64,000 nucleotides of DNA, from NCBI RefSeq assembly GCF_010365285.1, contig NZ_CP048286.1, positions 3,979,501-4,043,500 of the forward strand. The letters run 5' to 3'. Source of the stretch: Paenibacillus rhizovicinus. GTDB taxonomy: Bacteria > Bacillota > Bacilli > Paenibacillales > Paenibacillaceae. The stretch's first letter is position 1; every line of letters begins with the position of its first letter. A program made the position numbers and the translations under genes. Positions 9,257 through 16,618 of the stretch are shown one piece after another. The notes below the pieces were generated by a model, which was not told the DNA's origin, did no database searches, and worked only from the letters and a program-made list of their open reading frames with translations.

Positions 9257-9280
9257 TTATTTAATTACGTAATTACATAA
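9257..9280. promoter_or_regulatory. 24-bp near-perfect palindrome upstream of the ArsR-GHKL gene
   Basis: The core TAATTACGTAATTA (9262-9275) is a perfect palindrome and extends to 24 bp with one mismatched pair. It begins 30 bases upstream of the start codon at 9227 in an AT-rich patch. It is a good candidate operator for autoregulation by the winged-helix protein. Confidence 0.55.
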
Positions 9281-9394
9281 TAACATAATTGAGTGGTGGT
9301 TTCTAGTGGTTGGATGATCGGGTGGGGGGTTTTGCGGGTTATGCGTGAGAAATTGTCAGCGCAATGGGATTTGACGCTGAGCTTGAGCGATGTA

Positions 9395-9786
9395 GTGTAC
9401 CCAGTACACTATATCGGTGGAAAAACGGCGAAAACGGAGCAAGAGGTGTACCCAGTACACTACATTGGTGGAAAACACCGGTGGCAGGCCCCCTCGCAAG
9501 CTGCGTTGTATGATATTTCGTACAAAACGGCGACGGCAGGCCTCCTCGCAAGCTGCGTTGTACGATTTTGCGAGCGGGAGCGACTTTGGTGCGAAGCACC
9601 ACGAAGCGTCTGTCGCAAACACCGGAGCCACAGGCGCCACGGACCGGCCAAAGGAAGCCGCAGCGAAGTGCGGAGCACCACGGGAGCGCCCATCGCAAAC
9701 ACCGAGCACGCTTCCGCCCCAGCCGGTCCGCAGAGCTGCGCCTAGCAAAGGTTGTGCGAACGGGAGCCCCATCGCAAACACCGGAG
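9395..9786. repeat. Repeat-rich non-coding patch with three repeat families
   Basis: (a) A 28-base unit starting GTGTACCCAGTACACTA occurs at 9395 and 9446; it contains the inverted repeat AGTGTAC/GTACACT or a close match. (b) GGCAGGCC...CTCGCAAGCTGCGTTGTA occurs at 9483-9510 and 9535-9562 with one mismatch. (c) TCGCAAACACCGGAG or a close match occurs at 9613, 9693 and 9772, about 80 bases apart. Frames are open on both strands over the patch, but none has a ribosome site or a recognisable product, so I call no gene here. Confidence 0.65.
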
Positions 9787-9815
9787 TTGACATCTGGGAC
9801 CCGGCACGCTATCAT
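9787..9815 (+). promoter_or_regulatory. Sigma-A promoter of the tetR-SMR operon
   Basis: TTGACA (9787-9792), 17-base spacer, TATCAT (9810-9815). It is followed directly by the operator-like palindrome at 9829-9846. Confidence 0.75.
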
Positions 9816-9828
9816 ATCGAGACACCAA

Positions 9829-9846
9829 CTAACTAATATTCGTTAG
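9829..9846 (+). promoter_or_regulatory. Putative TetR operator
   Basis: CTAACTAATATTCGTTAG is an 18-bp palindrome with one mismatched pair, placed right after the -10 box and therefore over the expected start of transcription. The position fits repression of the operon by its own first gene product. Confidence 0.65.
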
Positions 9847-9891
9847 GCGATGGAAGTGTCCAACTGTTTTAAACCATTAGGAGTGATCCAT

Positions 9892-10476
9892 ATGACCGCA
9901 GCTCGTTTGAAACAAGCCGCCCTGACGCTGTTCGCGGAGTCGGGCTATGACGGCGTCTCTTTATCGGAGATCGCCAAAATCGTCGGCATTAAGACGCCGT
10001 CGATCTACGCGCATTTCGAGTCCAAGGAGCACTTATTCCTTGCGCTGCTGGAGGATGCGGTGCACGAGGAGAGCGAGAAATTCGCGCTGCTGCTCCAACA
10101 GACAGAGGATAAGCCGCCGATAGAGCGTTATTATGCCGCTTTTCGCTTTTTTACAGACATAGACGGGCTGACCAAAGGGCAATCGTTCTTGAAACGAACG
10201 ATGCTGATGCCGCCGAAGAATGTGGAGGAGCGGCTGAGGCACGAGTTTATCGCGTACGAGAAGGTTTTTATTGGGCCGCTGACGGCGTTGTTCCGGGATT
10301 GCGCGGGATCGGAAACGAACGAAGAGCAGCTCGAACGGCTGCTTGCGCTCTTTTTTGCCGTCATAGACGGCTTGCTGGTGGAGCATAAATTGTACGATAT
10401 GGAGCTGTATCGCCGCCGGCAGGCGCTGCTGTGGGATTGGCTGCAGGAAGCGCTGCGGTTGGAGCGGGCGAGATAA
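9892..10476 (+). CDS. TetR-family transcriptional repressor
   Basis: 194 aa from the ATG at 9892 (AGGAG at 9879-9883); a longer frame from 9850 lacks a ribosome site and would begin close behind the operator. The N-terminal helix-turn-helix reads LFAESGYDGVSLSEIAKIVGIKTPSIYAHFESKEHLF, a textbook TetR pattern. The helical C-terminal half has the divergent ligand-binding domain. It is the first gene of an operon with two SMR transporter subunits and most likely represses them until an exported compound binds. The strong promoter and overlapping palindrome upstream support autoregulation. Confidence 0.92.
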   Translation: MTAARLKQAALTLFAESGYDGVSLSEIAKIVGIKTPSIYAHFESKEHLFLALLEDAVHEESEKFALLLQQTEDKPPIERYYAAFRFFTDIDGLTKGQSFLKRTMLMPPKNVEERLRHEFIAYEKVFIGPLTALFRDCAGSETNEEQLERLLALFFAVIDGLLVEHKLYDMELYRRRQALLWDWLQEALRLERAR

Positions 10477-10492
10477 GGAGGATGAGTGCGGC

Positions 10493-10858
10493 ATGGCGTG
10501 GTTGTATTTGCTGATCGCGGGCTTTCTGGAAGTGGCGTGGGCCTACGGACTGCAGGAATCGGAGGGATTTACCAAGTGGCTGCCGAGCCTGATCACGATC
10601 GCGTTGTTGGCCATAAGCTTCGTTTGCTTCGCCAAAGCGATGAAGGAAATCGAGATCGGGACGGCATACGCGGTATTTACGGGCATCGGGACAGTGGGAA
10701 CGGTCGTCGTAGGCATCGCCGTGCTGGATGAGCCGGTCGATATGCTGAAGCTGTTGTTCGTCGCGCTGTTGGTAGGCGGCATCGTCGGCTTGAAGGTCAT
10801 ATCCGGCCGAACGGAAACGAAGGATGCGGCCTCCTCGGCGGGGACACCCGGAGAATAA
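10493..10858 (+). CDS. SMR efflux transporter subunit, YkkC-like
   Basis: 121 aa with four membrane helices. The membrane-embedded Glu13 (AGFLEVAWAYGLQESEGF) is the proton/substrate carboxylate conserved in small multidrug resistance proteins, and GTAYAVFTGIGTVGTVVVG is the conserved third-helix region. A short polar tail (GRTETKDAAS...) follows. AGGAGG lies between the tetR stop and this ATG. It is paired with a second SMR gene 27 bases downstream, as in the heteromeric YkkCD and EbrAB systems, so the two probably assemble with opposite orientations. No ykkC/guanidine riboswitch is visible; control is by TetR instead. Guanidinium and quaternary amines are both possible substrates. Confidence 0.9.
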   Translation: MAWLYLLIAGFLEVAWAYGLQESEGFTKWLPSLITIALLAISFVCFAKAMKEIEIGTAYAVFTGIGTVGTVVVGIAVLDEPVDMLKLLFVALLVGGIVGLKVISGRTETKDAASSAGTPGE

Positions 10859-10885
10859 GGAGCGGCAAGGAAGGGGGAATCGGTC

Positions 10886-11209
10886 GTGTCATGGTTATTC
10901 CTGTTGCTGTCCGGACTGGGAGAAGTCGGAGGCGTTACAGGCATCAAGATGTCGAACGGATTTAAAAATTGGCGGGGCACGCTGTTGGCGCTGGCCTCGG
11001 GATTTGTCAGCTTTTATTGTTTATCAAGGTCGCTGCAGGACATTCCGATCAGCACGGCGTACGCCATCTGGACGGGAATCGGTTCCGTGGGCAGCGTCAT
11101 TCTGGGGATGCTGGTGTTCGGGGAGTCCAGGGATAAGCGCAAATTGGTCTTTATCGCGATGATCATCATCGGCGTAGCGGGGCTCAAAATCGTAGGCGAC
11201 GCGCATTAG
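10886..11209 (+). CDS. SMR efflux transporter subunit, YkkD-like
   Basis: 107 aa from a GTG start (AAGGAAGGGGG upstream). Four helices; the essential Glu is Glu13 in LSGLGEVGGVTGIKMSNGF, and ISTAYAIWTGIGSVGSVILG marks the third helix. It is shorter than its partner and lacks the polar tail. Start, spacing and order point to a two-subunit efflux pump transcribed with the TetR gene. The substrate cannot be read from the sequence. Confidence 0.9.
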   Translation: MSWLFLLLSGLGEVGGVTGIKMSNGFKNWRGTLLALASGFVSFYCLSRSLQDIPISTAYAIWTGIGSVGSVILGMLVFGESRDKRKLVFIAMIIIGVAGLKIVGDAH

Positions 11210-11257
11210 GCGGGTCGTCTTTTTGTGTCATCCCGGCTGCATGGCCTTGGGACGATC

Positions 11258-11322
11258 GTTACTTTGTTGTTACTTTCTCGTTACCTTTTTGTAACGGACT
11301 CCGCCCGCGCCGCGGGTAATAT
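11258..11322 (+). promoter_or_regulatory. 11-bp-phased direct repeats upstream of a -10 box, PhoP-box-like
   Basis: TTACTT (11259), TTACTT (11270) and TTACCT (11281) recur at exactly 11-base intervals, with GTAAC at 11291 continuing the phase. A -10-like TAATAT lies at 11317-11322. Tandem TT(A/C/T)A(C/T)A-like hexamers with 11-base period upstream of the core promoter are the pattern bound by PhoP in Bacillus. The match is by pattern only. Confidence 0.45.
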
Positions 11323-11378
11323 GGGGATGTAAGCAGCACTGTCCCTTGTCTCCATTACTACGAAGAGGTGAATGCAGC

Positions 11379-12014
11379 ATGAACGCAGTAACGATCAACC
11401 CCGTTTGGAAGACGCTCGGCAAGCTGGCCCTGGCAGGACTTATCACGGCAGGATCCGGCGTGTTGGCCACAAGTTCTCAAGCAAATGCGGCAAGCGCGGC
11501 ACAAGCGGCGACGAGCGCGTCGATCCCGTCGAACTTGAGCGCGCAGACCGGCAGTACTTATATCAAGACGATTTACAAGTTGGCGGCAAACGGCCAGATC
11601 CCTGGCTTGCAGGCTATCGCCGGCAAAACGCCGATATCCGCGGTCCATTATAAATGGGGCGAGCCGGACACGGGCGGCGGCGAGAAAGCCAACCATTACG
11701 AGTTTTATAATTTCGGCATGGGCCAAGGCGCCTTCGCGTTCGGCGTGAACAAGGCGGGCGTCATCTACGATTTGCGCAACTTCGGCGAGTCGGTCGACCA
11801 GACGGTCGGTATTAAATCGCTGACATTTGCGTCCGTCATCAAGACGCTGGGCATGCCGAAGGAAGTCCGCTTCAGCGGCACGGACAAAATCTACGTTTAC
11901 CATCCGTCCGCAGCATACGAGCTGAAGTTCGTCGGCCCGGGCACGGCAGCCAAAGGCAAGATCGCGCACATCGACCATATTAACGTCTATTCGGCTAAAG
12001 CGGCGGCACAATAG
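11379..12014 (+). CDS. Secreted YjgB-like protein (DUF4309 type)
   Basis: 211 aa from the ATG at 11379 behind GAGGTG; the longer frame lacks a ribosome site. A signal peptide (LALAGLITAGSGVLA, cleavage near ANA-ASA) is followed by a short Ala/Ser spacer and a domain with YIKTIYKLAANGQIPG, HYKWGEPD, NHYEFYNFGMGQGAFAFG and IKTLGMPKEVRF. This pattern is that of Bacillus YjgB (DUF4309), secreted proteins of unknown function. It is monocistronic, with its own promoter region containing phased repeats and its own terminator. Confidence 0.8.
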   Translation: MNAVTINPVWKTLGKLALAGLITAGSGVLATSSQANAASAAQAATSASIPSNLSAQTGSTYIKTIYKLAANGQIPGLQAIAGKTPISAVHYKWGEPDTGGGEKANHYEFYNFGMGQGAFAFGVNKAGVIYDLRNFGESVDQTVGIKSLTFASVIKTLGMPKEVRFSGTDKIYVYHPSAAYELKFVGPGTAAKGKIAHIDHINVYSAKAAAQ

Positions 12015-12041
12015 TAAGGCAGAGGAAGAGCAATAACGAAC

Positions 12042-12090
12042 AAAACCGTCCGGAATCGGCAAGCGAGCTGCCGATCACGGACGGTTTTTC
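12042..12090. terminator. Terminator between convergent yjgB-like and frnE-like genes
   Basis: AAAACCGTCCG (12042-12052) pairs with CGGACGGTTTT (12078-12088), with an inner ATCGGC/GCCGAT stem. T-runs arise on both strands, so it can stop both genes. Confidence 0.85.
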
Positions 12091-12135
12091 TATGTGTCGC
12101 GGCTTCTCGCCGCATATTCGATTCCCGCCCGACGG

Positions 12136-12765
12136 CTACACCCGAGCGCCGCCCATCAAGCCGAGCAGCTCTTCCGCGGGATAGGCGCCGGACAGCGCAT
12201 ACCGGTTGTTGAACACGAAGAACGGCACGCCGGTTACGCCGATTTGGCGCGCCCGCTTCAGATCGGCCTCGACGGATTCTTCGCCTTCGCCTTGCTCCAG
12301 GCGCGTCCGGATGTCGGCTGCGTCCAGCCCCAGCCGCTCTGCTATCGCAACCATCTCGTCCAGCTGCGTCACGTCGCTGCCGTCTTCGAAATACGATTTG
12401 AACAGCGCATCGACGACGGCTTCTTTCTGTTCGTCTTGAAGGAGGGCAACGAAGCGATGCGCCAGCCGCGTGTTTGGCATCTTGCCGACGCGGTCGAAAC
12501 GAAACGTCAGCCCGACCGCCGCGCCCGCGCCCGTTACATGCTCGACGACGCGCTTCATGGACTCCGGTCCGCCCATCTTGCGCATCATCGCTTCGTCGAA
12601 CGCCCGGCCTTCCTCCGGCAAATCGGGATCCAGCTGGAACGCGTGATAAGCAACGGTCACGGGCTCGTCGTTCTGTTCCGCCCAGAGCTCAAGGGCGCGG
12701 GCGAGGTTTTGCTTGCCGATACGGCACCATGGACATGCGACATCGGAGTAGAGGTCAATATGCAT
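12136..12765 (-). CDS. FrnE-like DsbA-family oxidoreductase
   Basis: 209 aa from the ATG at 12765. An upstream in-frame extension is unlikely because it lacks conserved sequence and the start MHIDLYSDVACPWCRIGK is the normal family N-terminus. The CPWC active site lies in the first beta strand-helix of a thioredoxin fold. An inserted helical domain follows (YHAFQLDPDLPEEGR), then the cis-Pro region GVTGVPFFVFNNRYALSGA near the C-terminus. There is no signal peptide, so it is cytoplasmic, as FrnE proteins are. They act as disulfide isomerases or in polyketide and stress pathways. It is transcribed alone. Confidence 0.9.
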   Translation of the reverse strand: MHIDLYSDVACPWCRIGKQNLARALELWAEQNDEPVTVAYHAFQLDPDLPEEGRAFDEAMMRKMGGPESMKRVVEHVTGAGAAVGLTFRFDRVGKMPNTRLAHRFVALLQDEQKEAVVDALFKSYFEDGSDVTQLDEMVAIAERLGLDAADIRTRLEQGEGEESVEADLKRARQIGVTGVPFFVFNNRYALSGAYPAEELLGLMGGARV

Positions 12766-12920
12766 CTGATCGCGCCAACCTTTCCCTGTATATATTTGGG
12801 GGCCGGCCCTGCATGGGTCGGCTGAATTGCGAGAACAAGGGCCGCATCCTATGACGGCATACATCCATGCTAATGCAGATTGGGCCGGCAAGCAAGGGCA
12901 GAGCGGCAGGTTCCTTCATG

Positions 12921-12986
12921 AAAAGCACCCCGCAGCGTCGCAGGCGAGACCCTGTAAGGGTTCCCGGCTGCTGCGCTGCGGGGTGC
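12921..12986 (-). terminator. Terminator of the leftward phosphatase gene
   Basis: Arms 12925-12937 and 12974-12986 (GCACCCCGCAGCG and its complement) are 13 bp and perfect; on the minus strand the stem is followed by TTTT (AAAA at 12921-12924 on +). It ends the ABC-phosphatase transcript. Confidence 0.75.
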
Positions 12987-13027
12987 ATGGGACAAGGAGG
13001 CGCGATCGTTCGCTTCATCCCGAATGT

Positions 13028-13693
13028 TCAATAAAAGGTTTCGTTCACGCCCGCTTTTTCCGCATTCGGTCCCGTCGCGCACCAATAGCCGATTCTCGCA
13101 TGCACGTCGAGCAAGGTAAGCCGCTGCCCGTGCTTCGCGCCGGTATCGATCCCGATCTTGCCGTCGCCGAACCATAGCTTCCCTGGCTGGGCGCCTAGTC
13201 TGAACGTCGGAGTATGACCGAATACGACCGTGAATTCCGAACCTAGGGGCGGATTCAGGAAATCATCCCGGATTTCGGTCAAGTCGATCAGCGTCTGGGC
13301 ATCCAGCCCGATGCCGGGACGAATGCCCGCATGGACGAACAAGTACTCGTCTTCCAACCGATAGCCGGGAAGCGATCGGATCCAGCCTGCCCAGCTCCGC
13401 CATTGATCCGCCTCCGCGCCCGACGGCGGTGCATCCTCCAGTCGCCGCAACAGCTTCAGTTCGTGGTTGCCGGGCAGGGCGTGAGCGCCCTGTTCAACGA
13501 GCGTCCGGATATAGTCCAGCGTTCCGTACGTGCCGGGATTGCCGGCATCGATATAGTCGCCGAGAAGCATGAGCCGGTCGCGTGCCGGGTCGTAGTTCGC
13601 GGAAGCGAGCAGCTTCTTCAGGCTGTCCTCGCAGCCGTGGATGTCGGAGATGGCGAGTAGTCGCGGGCGCAAGTTCAAATTGGAGTTCACCAC
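13028..13693 (-). CDS. PPP-family metallophosphoesterase
   Basis: 221 aa from a GTG at 13693, six to seven bases after GGAAAGGAAG; the longer frame runs into the ABC gene upstream. Motifs of the PPP superfamily appear in order: AISDIHG, LLGDYIDAGN (usual form GDxxDRG, here the Arg is Ala), LPGNHELKL and FGHTP, ending with IDTGAKHG. It resembles bacterial PrpE/ApaH-like phosphatases that bind two metal ions and hydrolyse phosphoproteins or dinucleoside polyphosphates. It starts 16 bases after the ABC ATPase gene and so is probably co-transcribed with the transporter. The true substrate is not readable; if the transporter carries a phosphorus compound, a phosphatase would fit. Confidence 0.87.
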   Translation of the reverse strand: MVNSNLNLRPRLLAISDIHGCEDSLKKLLASANYDPARDRLMLLGDYIDAGNPGTYGTLDYIRTLVEQGAHALPGNHELKLLRRLEDAPPSGAEADQWRSWAGWIRSLPGYRLEDEYLFVHAGIRPGIGLDAQTLIDLTEIRDDFLNPPLGSEFTVVFGHTPTFRLGAQPGKLWFGDGKIGIDTGAKHGQRLTLLDVHARIGYWCATGPNAEKAGVNETFY

Positions 13694-13709
13694 CGTGTTC
13701 TTCCTTTCC

Positions 13710-14909
13710 TTATTCGGCCTCGGCGTACATGAAAGCGGAGGCTTCCGGTATGGACAGCCAATGCCGGCTGCCCGGTTCAAGCGGTCCGTCATGCAGCAGG
13801 TACATAAACTGGCCGCAATCCGACTCGATTTTGCAGCGCCAATGCTTGCCTTCGAAAATACAATTCCGAACCGTGACCGGCAGGCCGTTCGGCCATTCGG
13901 CCGACGCCGTCGGCTCGATTGCCAGCAGCGTCGCGTCTTCCGGCCGGAACATCAGCTCGGCGCGCTTCGTCTCCGGCAATCCGACGCCTTGAGGGAAGCT
14001 GCCGCGGATCGGCTGCAGGCCGTTTGGCAGCTTAAGCCCGGTTCCGCCGTCTTGGAGCACGACCGGATTTCCTTTCAGGCTGTTGATGCCGCCCAGCAGC
14101 GAGCATACCCAGCGGCTGGCGGGCCGGCTGTAGCATTCCTCCGGCGTGCCGATCTGATCGATCTGGCCTGCGCGCATGATGAGCAGCCGGTCCGCCATCG
14201 CGAACGCTTCCTCCGGATCATGCGTCACATGGAAGACGCTCGTGCCGAGCTTGCGGAACAGCTCCGCCATCTCCGTGCGCATCTCGATGCGCAGGCGCAT
14301 GTCGAGATTGGACAGCGGCTCGTCAAGCAGCAGCAGCTGCGGGCGCGTGGCGAGCGCGCGGGCGATGGCCACGCGCTGCTGCTGTCCGCCGGACAGCTCC
14401 GGCGGCAGCCGCTTCTCGAGGCCGCCGAGCCGCAGCAGCGCCAGCAGTTCCGCGACCGTCCGGTCCGTATCGGACCGGGACATGCGCTGTCTGCGCAAGC
14501 CGTAAGCGATATTGTCGTACACGGACAAATGCGGCCATAAGGCGTAATCCTGGAAGACCATATTGACGCCGCGTTTCTCCGGCGCCAGCATCGTGCGGGA
14601 AGATCCGATCAGCTTCCCGTTCAGCAGCAGTTCCCCGCCGTCAGGCTGGAGCAGCCCGGCGACAAGCTGCAGCAGCGTCGATTTGCCGCAGCCGGACGGG
14701 CCCAGCACGCTAATGATTTCGCCGGGGCGCATATCGAACGAGATGCCTCGAAGGGCTTGGAAATCGCCATAACTGCGGCAGAGGAAGCGGGCGGACAGGA
14801 GCGGCGTTCCCGCTTCGGCCGGCTTCTCGGCGATCGCGGATCTCCGCTCGCCGGGTGCCGGCGCGGGAACGTTCTTCACGGCTTCGACCGCCGGGGTGGA
14901 TGGGCTCAT
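13710..14909 (-). CDS. ABC transporter ATP-binding protein, Fbp/Pot/Phn type
   Basis: 399 aa. The nucleotide-binding domain has Walker A GPSGCGKST, Q-loop MVFQDYALWPHLSV, signature ELSGGQQQR, Walker B LLLLDEPLSNLD and a switch His in FHVTHDPEEA. A TOBE-like regulatory domain follows from about residue 280 to the end. An extra 38-residue Pro/Ala-rich N-terminus precedes the usual start of the domain. The gene overlaps the permease stop by four bases (ATGA). It energises the permease and binding protein encoded upstream. Such systems carry ferric ion, thiamine or 2-aminoethylphosphonate; the sequence alone does not decide. Confidence 0.92.
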   Translation of the reverse strand: MSPSTPAVEAVKNVPAPAPGERRSAIAEKPAEAGTPLLSARFLCRSYGDFQALRGISFDMRPGEIISVLGPSGCGKSTLLQLVAGLLQPDGGELLLNGKLIGSSRTMLAPEKRGVNMVFQDYALWPHLSVYDNIAYGLRRQRMSRSDTDRTVAELLALLRLGGLEKRLPPELSGGQQQRVAIARALATRPQLLLLDEPLSNLDMRLRIEMRTEMAELFRKLGTSVFHVTHDPEEAFAMADRLLIMRAGQIDQIGTPEECYSRPASRWVCSLLGGINSLKGNPVVLQDGGTGLKLPNGLQPIRGSFPQGVGLPETKRAELMFRPEDATLLAIEPTASAEWPNGLPVTVRNCIFEGKHWRCKIESDCGQFMYLLHDGPLEPGSRHWLSIPEASAFMYAEAE

Positions 14910-16618
14910 GCTTTAACCTCCTTGCGCCGAAGCAGCAGCTCCGCGACTAGAATAATGAGAATGACGATCGCGGATCCGAATACGGTCGCGGCTGAAGCAT
15001 AGCCGAACTTCAGATCCTCGAACGCTTTGTTGATCGAGACGGGGAGCGTCAAGAAGTTCGGCGGAAACAAGATCGAATTGACCGCGAGATCGAAGACGCC
15101 GGAGCCGAACGCGGCCAGCGCCGCCGAGAGCAGCGCGCCTCGAATGAGCGGTACGAGAATGACCCGGATTCGTCCGAAGAACGAGCCGCCGTACAGCTGG
15201 GCGGCCGTCAGCAGCTGCGCGGGCACTTTCGCCATCGCGCCGACCAGCATCCGCGTGATGATCGGTATCGCGCCGGCGACGGAAGCGAGGACGAGAATCC
15301 AAGGCGTGCCGTACAGCAGCAGCCCTACGCGCTCCAGCCACGGCTGATTCCAGACGAAAATATAACCGATCCCGAGCACGACGCCCGGCACGGCAAGCGT
15401 AAGAATGGAGATCGTTTCAATCATCCGCTTGTGGCGGAATGTGGAATAGGTCAACACATACGCGACACCGAGGCCGATCAGCAGCGCGATCAAGGCAGCC
15501 GCGGCCGCGATGAGCAGGGAATGGCCGAGCCCGCGCAGCAATTGCTGACCGTCGTCGAATAAGGACGCGTAGTTGGAGAGCGTCCAGTTGCCCGACTTCA
15601 CGCCGCCGCTTGCGGTTTTGGCGAAAGACATCCAAATGTTCGTCCCGATCGGGATGCCGAAGATGACCGCCAGGAGCAGAACGTTCCCCGCTGCCAGCGG
15701 CAGCGCGAGTTTCCCGGAAGGCTTCGGCACCAGTCGTTCGGCCCGGCTGTTCAGAAAGTCGTATCGCGAACGGCGCATGGCGTAGAATTGCAGCACCATG
15801 GCGGCTCCGATTAACAGAACCAGATAGAACGACAGCACGCCGGCCATGTCGAAACGAATCGGCGACGTATAGATCGCCGAATAAATCGAGTAGGGCAGCG
15901 TCGGGAACCGGTACACGGCCGAGATCGAGGCCGGCAAGCCGAAGTCGCCGATCGTATCCATGAAGACAAGCGCCGCACCCGCCAGAACGGCCGGCATGAG
16001 GAGCGGTGCTTGGATCGTCCGCCAAGCGGTGAACGGAGAGGCTCCGTTCAGCCTGGCGGCTTGCGATAACGAGTCGACCTTCCATTCCATTGCGGAATAG
16101 ACGCTGAGATAGGCAAGCGGGAACTTGCTGAGCGTCATCACCGCGATGAGACCCGCCGGACTGAAGACGAACGAGCTGACCCCGTGCGAACCGAACATGG
16201 AGAAGGCGAGGCCCTTCGGCGCCGCGAACATGACCCAGCCTTGCGATAGTATAAAGGAAGGCGTAATGATGAGTACCCAGACGGCAGCATCGAGCAGCCG
16301 AGCTGTCGGGAATGCCCGGGTGGCGCGGACGATGGCAAGCGTGCCGCCCAGCGCCGTCGCGAACACCGTCGTTCCCGACGCGAGCAGGACCGAATTCTCC
16401 AGCGACTTCTGCCAGAGCGGCCGCTGCGCGATTTCAAGCAGAATTCGCCAGTCGCCGAATTTCAAGCTTCCGAAAAAGATGCCCGGAAGCAGCACCTGAA
16501 CGATGACTGCTCCGAGCGGGCAAAGCACGAGTATGAACAACAGCAGCATTACCGGCCATCCGAGACGGCCGTCCGTCGTGCGGGCCGTCACTATTTCACC
16601 GATTGGTCGGAGAACCAT
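14906..16618 (-). CDS. ABC transporter permease, two fused MetI-type domains
   Basis: 570 aa, about twelve membrane segments, with two copies of the binding-protein-dependent permease domain. Each has the EAA-like loop that contacts the ATPase (around ARLNGASPFTAWRTIQAP in the first half and AAQLYGGSFFGRIRVILVPLI in the second). Fused double permeases of this length are typical of FbpB/PhnU-like transporters. The start is uncertain: the ATG at 16618 overlaps the binding-protein gene by 28 bases, while a GTG at 16591 would overlap its TAG by one base (TAGTG) and has a weak GGTG upstream. Either way translation is coupled. Confidence 0.9.
   Translation of the reverse strand: MVLRPIGEIVTARTTDGRLGWPVMLLLFILVLCPLGAVIVQVLLPGIFFGSLKFGDWRILLEIAQRPLWQKSLENSVLLASGTTVFATALGGTLAIVRATRAFPTARLLDAAVWVLIITPSFILSQGWVMFAAPKGLAFSMFGSHGVSSFVFSPAGLIAVMTLSKFPLAYLSVYSAMEWKVDSLSQAARLNGASPFTAWRTIQAPLLMPAVLAGAALVFMDTIGDFGLPASISAVYRFPTLPYSIYSAIYTSPIRFDMAGVLSFYLVLLIGAAMVLQFYAMRRSRYDFLNSRAERLVPKPSGKLALPLAAGNVLLLAVIFGIPIGTNIWMSFAKTASGGVKSGNWTLSNYASLFDDGQQLLRGLGHSLLIAAAAALIALLIGLGVAYVLTYSTFRHKRMIETISILTLAVPGVVLGIGYIFVWNQPWLERVGLLLYGTPWILVLASVAGAIPIITRMLVGAMAKVPAQLLTAAQLYGGSFFGRIRVILVPLIRGALLSAALAAFGSGVFDLAVNSILFPPNFLTLPVSINKAFEDLKFGYASAATVFGSAIVILIILVAELLLRRKEVKA

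Noticed and set aside
9339-9815. Overlapping open frames on both strands in the repeat patch after the ArsR-GHKL gene
   Set aside because: All are rich in Arg, Pro and Ser, differ in every frame, follow the DNA repeats and lack ribosome sites.
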